Part shown: piece after piece, positions 59,666 to 64,000 of the stretch
Layout of the letters: the number at the start of each line of letters is the position of its first letter
How positions within the stretch are numbered: the first letter of the stretch is position 1
Assembly (NCBI GenBank): GCA_010093605.1
Contig: MU004191.1
Span: 985,832-1,049,831, forward strand
Source: Lophium mytilinum
Taxonomy: Eukaryota; Ascomycota; Dothideomycetes; Mytilinidiales; Mytilinidiaceae
Reading direction: 5' to 3'
DNA: 64,000 nt
Notes under the pieces: generated by a model
The model's database searches: none
Told to the model about the DNA's origin: nothing
Seen by the model: the letters and a program-made list of their open reading frames with translations, nothing else
Made by a program: the position numbers and the translations under genes

Positions 59666-61449
59666 GGTGGGTGGAGTCTAGACGAGAGCTGATTAGTTGC
59701 ACGCTCAAATCGTGGTGAATCAGATTACCCAGAACGGTGGAAAACCAGTTGAAGGCAGTACGAAGAAACAGACCCTGCAACCCGGTCGCGTGTACTTATA
59801 CAATCATTGTTTGCCTCTGATCCTTGCAAAGAATTCCTTCAGCTCGCGGGCTCGCTGCAGCCCTAGATTGCGAATGTACAGCGGTGAATGGCGTTATCAG
59901 TTGGAAGTGGATAAGGCATCCGTGGACCCCTTGTAATGCTCCGGGAATGGCTTAGCAGCACCGATAGCAGGCTGACTAGAACAACCACAGAACTTACGTT
60001 TCTCACCAGAGCAGCCCCGCTAGCGCTCTAGAACACCGGGGAGCCCGTGTGTCCCAGTGCAAGAGAGGGCCGAAGCGCGGTTCGAGGAGTGTCGGAGCTG
60101 CGTTGACAACGTTTAGCGCGCAATGGTGAATGCTCCACTTCAACACCATTCGCTCCATTTCCAGCCTCAATACGCCCCCGTGGCATTGGGAGAGCCCAGC
60201 GATCTGATATGGGCTGGCGGGGATCGACTCTGGGGTCGCGTGCTCGCCCCAGACGCGCTCCCTCTGCCGCCGGCCGACGTCTCTCCCACGGTGGTGGACA
60301 GCTAGGTGTCCGAGCGCCCGGGGAGATGCCAGCCACCTGCCAGCGCTACATCCTAAGGTGACAGAACAGTGCGGGAACAGCCGGTCACATCTACCCATGG
60401 CAATCCCGCGTGGGTTTTGTTTTACGTAGGTGAAAATTGCACTGGCATTGTGGAGTGGCCGAAGCGACTGCTTCCTCTCTTCAGTGCTTCGTTATTGACG
60501 TGACCCGTCATGAGACACCGCAGAGATGGGGAAGAAGGCGAGGCGAAGTGCGAAAAGACGCGTAGGAACCAAGTCATGGCGCAGGTACAGTCACCAGATA
60601 TCTTCATGGCGGCGAGGTGCTTGAGGTCGTCAGGACCAAGACTTTGGTCCAAGAGAGCCATGTCGGCATCGAAGCGAACAAGAGATTTCCCAAGAGCACG
60701 GCATTCTTGGCTCTGAGCGACTATTGGGATGATGTTGGAGCTATTGGAAGGGACTTTTACTAAGTGCGCAAACTGTTCTGCCGCCGTCTGACTTGCCTCA
60801 ATACACTTCTAGAGGTTCCAAAGGATATGGTGCCGAAAAATCGTAAGCTTGTTGAGCCAACTCAGACAACCTTATGACGGTGTCTGAGTCTGTTTGCGGC
60901 TGCACAAACATACGAAGTGGAGATTAGGCTACCTTTTGATGAAGCTATTACCTGTTCTCTGGGGCACCCCTCACAGTGGTGTCAATCGAGCAAGAATAGA
61001 GCCAACGCTGGAGATATGCAGTTGCGCGGTCACCCCGTCGGTCAATCGAGAGCCCTCGAAAGACAACTCAAATTCAAAAGCTTCGGATTTTACATGCTCT
61101 TCTAATTCCATAACGCCTATGAAGCCACTCCTAAAAGTGTCAAGCTGGTCGCAGAAGACTCGCGCCATCAGATAGATTCAAGATATGTTACAAACAACAG
61201 TACGGGAAAGTACACCAAAGCAATATATCAACACACTTCACTGATTCAGACGCTTCAGATGTACATGCTCTTCTGATTTCAGAAAGCCTATAGAGCCACC
61301 CCTGACCGTGTCAAGCCAGTCGCAAAACACTAGCGCCAGAATATACATTTAAGACATGTTACAAACACAGTACGGAAAAGTACCCACAAAGTAATATATC
61401 AACAGGCTTCACCCCGACCCGCCAATCTTCAGAAGAAGCGAAAATACGT
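59666..61449. other. Intergenic with a direct duplication
   Basis: 1.8 kb. It contains the two-copy repeat at 61078-61411. Open frames on both strands near 60,003-60,716 have no recognisable family and are not called. Confidence 0.5.
61078..61411. repeat. Two-copy direct repeat, ~163 nt units
   Basis: Unit 1 (61078-61240) and unit 2 (61250-61411) share, in the same order, tacatgctcttct, agccac, gtgtcaag, cagtacgg, aaagtac and aatatatcaaca, with many scattered substitutions. The copies sit just 3' of the Ulp1-like gene, so its transcript end may lie in the second unit. Confidence 0.75.
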
Positions 61450-64000
61450 TCACTTCCTATTCTTGTCCTTGTTGTCCTTCTTCTTCTTCTTCGAAGGCCC
61501 AGCCTCACCACCATCATCAGCCTTCCGCTTCTTCGACCCCCATTTCTCGAAATCCACATTATTCTCCATATTCGCCACAAGCTCAACGCCGTTGTCAGCA
61601 AGGGACTGATCGAACACCCTCTGCGTCTCTATCCGTTCCGGATACCCATCGAGCTCCACGTCCCGGCCCCTAGTCGCACCCTGCCTCTGCGCGTGGTCGA
61701 ACTGCCGATTGGCAGGGACACGGCTCGTCCTCACCACATAATCTTTACACGCAAGAAACGCGTAGATATCAGCCCAGCCAACAGCACCCGCCAGAGCCGC
61801 ATTAACCAACCAGCGCGCGTCCTCTTGGTCACTGACGTCCCCACACTTCAACGCCTTCTTTGGGCTCGGGTTGATCTCCAGCCCCAGCGCCACCGCCCAC
61901 GCGTTCAAGACAGAGTGAACGCCGCACGAATTGGTGCCCCCTGGCTGCTGTGGGACTGGGATGGGCGTTGCCTGTTTGTCTGGGTACTTGAGGCGGTCAT
62001 TGCCCCACTGGTCCCACGTGACGAAGTCTCGGGCGTTGCGGAGCGCGTCTCTGTCGTGGCGTGGTCTGTTTTCTGGCCGAGTGGCCTTGTTGTTCGGATC
62101 CGAGTCCAGGCGGTAGAAGCCCACGCGCTCGCCTTCCTGCTGGAAGACGTAGAGGAGGATGTGTGCGCCAGCCCGCCCTCCTTTTGGTGGTTTTTCGGAG
62201 AAGATGTAGGGGTAGAGCCAGGGTTGTCGCGGCCGGCTTACTCTGTAGGCTGCGAGGTCCATTCCAGTGCCGCGTCCGATCTGCGCCATTTCGGACATTT
62301 GTTGAGTGGCGTGCGCGAACCCGGGAGGGGTAAGGTCGTTGGGGTTCTGAGCTTGTTGGTAGCTGGTGATGGCTTCTGTGACGGACGCTATGCCGCCTAT
62401 CACATCCTCTAACCCGAGAGCGCCATTGGTTATCTGATAGGTATGTTTCTTCTCGTTCTTCATGGCGCTTTGTATGTCGGCTCGAATCTGGTCCACCCTG
62501 CTTCTGTAGTAGCTGCACGGGTCCTGAAGCAAATCATCCCAGTACTTTCGTTTTACGTCATGCCCATCGTCGTTCGGGTCGTAGATACCTAGGTCGATCA
62601 AGTGTTGCTTCATCCCCTCATCATGACTATCGTGTGGAAATCGCTCTGCGTGAGACAACCCTTCCGGAAAGTTTGTGTTGACGGTGCGGTCTAAAGAGGC
62701 GTACGTAACGTCCGAATCGTCCGAATCTGCAAGCATTTCCGCCACTACTCCGTCTAGCTCGTGCTCGGAAGCGATCGAAACGGTATTTCCTTGAGTTTGA
62801 CGGTTTATCGGGATATTTGAAGTTGCGATTACGAATTCGTGGCATCGCAGAAAGCCATAGATGAGCCGGTAGTTTGCATTGCCACCAGTCGCGAGGATGA
62901 AGAGCTCCCGAGCATCTCTGTAAAAGTCTTCTGTTGCTTGGAAGGCTTCGTTGATCTCCAGTCCAAGGGCAATTGCCCAAGCATTGCATACGGTGTGGTA
63001 GCCACAGCCCCAGCCGTTTGGTTGCTGGGCTGCTGGAGCCCAAAAGATCTCTCTCGGTAATTCGGGCGCTGGCTCAGAGCCAGTAGATGGAGCAATGTGC
63101 CACTTAGTCCATTGTATGAGATTGCAGACGCGGTTGTATATTGTCGTTCGCATGTTTGCGGTGTAGTGATGCCTCCTGGAGTCCAGAACATCGGCTGTTA
63201 TTGATCTGTCTGCGCCCATCTGAATGACGACCAGAACGATATGCTGATCCAAAAAGATGGGTACCAGCATGGGTCTTCCGGGCCTTAGTGCTCGACGGAA
63301 TTCGACTCCCTCCGGAGGGTCGCGAATCGCATCGATACTATTTAGAATGCTAGAGACGTGAGAACTAACGGCGTTGAATCCGGATCGAATGTCCATATTT
63401 TGTGCCAGCAGCAGAAGTAATGAGGCAATCGAGAGTAGAATCTCATCGTCTCTCATAAAAGCTCCAGGCTTACTCCACCGAGGCTCTTTGCCGTCTTTGA
63501 AGATCTTCACAGATAGCCGAGTCTTAACCAAGCCGAGTTGAGACCGATAGAAGGCACAAGGAGATTCGTCTGGCGAGATTATATCCGACGGTGGCGGCCG
63601 GCTCTTGGGAAGTTCTAGCTTTTGAGGTCGTTTTAGCGTCCCCGAAGGTTGTGCTGGTACAGCGTATTCTCCCAAAGTGATAGTAGTGTTGGTTACAGCG
63701 GTGTCTGACTGGTTTTGAGGTACCGCACTAAGAGTAGGATCTTGCGTACCCTTTTGAAAAGATTACAATGTTAGCAAAGCCTTCCGGATTTATGGGACCG
63801 AACTCACCCGTTTGTATTGATATTGTGCACCCTCTGAACCTCCCCAGAAGAACACGGCTTGGTCGGCAATCTCAATGTAGTTGAAAGAAAGCAACGGCCC
63901 GACGATTTCGACGTTGTCCGCCCGATCGTTGGTGTAGTCTACCCCGTTGATTCGAACAACATCTCCATGTGCGATTCGAAGGAACCATCCGTAGTTTCTC
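61450..64000 (-). CDS. Protein with two tandem Ulp1-like (C48-type) cysteine-protease domains, 5'-partial
   Basis: Exons complement(61450-63750) and complement(63808->64000); the gene runs off the right edge, so its start is missing. At least 831 residues are seen. Two related modules each hold a His-Asp-Gln-Cys series. Module 1 has DQHIVLVVIQ, the D of ADVLDSR, AAQQPNGWGCGYHTVCNAWA. Module 2 has GAHILLYVFQQ, FYRLDSDPN, PQQPGGTNSCGVHSVLNAWA. Both then share AIALGLEIN/AVALGLEIN and a YGFLRCHEFV / YAFLACKDYV element. The C-terminus is a strong nuclear signal (KKRKADDGGEAGPSKKKKK). C48 peptidases cleave SUMO or SUMO-like tags; here the substrate is unknown. Module 1 has GC(G) with the Q in place, so both could be active (inference). 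Confidence 0.78.

Overview
The window is nuclear DNA of a filamentous ascomycete (Pezizomycotina), most likely a Dothideomycete. The genes are compact, have short introns of about 45-110 nt with fungal GTRNGT donors and CTAAC-type branch points, and encode fungus-specific families: the XlnR regulator, a GH45 cellulase with a CBM1, Erg2, a Clr2 silencing protein, DUF6536, and Dal5- and Mtr-like permeases. The species call is inference; no rRNA or other taxonomic marker is present.

The first ~7 kb is an AT-rich, gene-empty block in which CA/TG dinucleotides are almost absent while CpG survives. This is the signature of repeat-induced point mutation (RIP). It holds at least one recognisable wreck, a ~3.2 kb Mutator-like (MULE) DNA transposon with ~100-nt terminal inverted repeats, plus a 10-N assembly gap.

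From 7.5 kb on the sequence is ordinary gene space. In order: a two-domain YeeE/YedE sulfur-compound transporter; a secreted Thr/Val repeat protein (-); a possible 62-aa membrane protein (-); an MFS transporter with a ~500-residue disordered N-terminus (-); an amidase (-) divergent from a Dal5-type permease (+) with GATA sites between them; a Clr2-type silencing protein (-) divergent from an SNF2-PHD remodeller (+); Erg2 (+); an 11-exon DUF6536 membrane protein (+); the ribosome-biogenesis factor Rrp7 (+); a peroxisomal SCP2 lipid carrier (+); a decayed quinone oxidoreductase (+); a predicted multi-pass membrane protein (+); an F-box protein (-); a GH45-CBM1 endoglucanase (-); a small disordered protein (-); an aldehyde dehydrogenase (-); the (hemi)cellulase regulator XlnR (+) behind 4.5 kb of gene-free DNA; an Mtr-like amino-acid permease (-); and a protein with two tandem Ulp1-like cysteine-protease domains (-), cut by the right edge.

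There is no obvious secondary-metabolite cluster. Functional links between neighbours are the amidase/permease pair (probable amide use), the Clr2/SNF2 pair (chromatin) and, more loosely, XlnR with the cellulase 9 kb away. Several palindromic, MITE-like sequences lie in intergenic or intronic DNA. Exon structures were built by hand from reading frames, splice consensus and family continuity; no transcript data were available.
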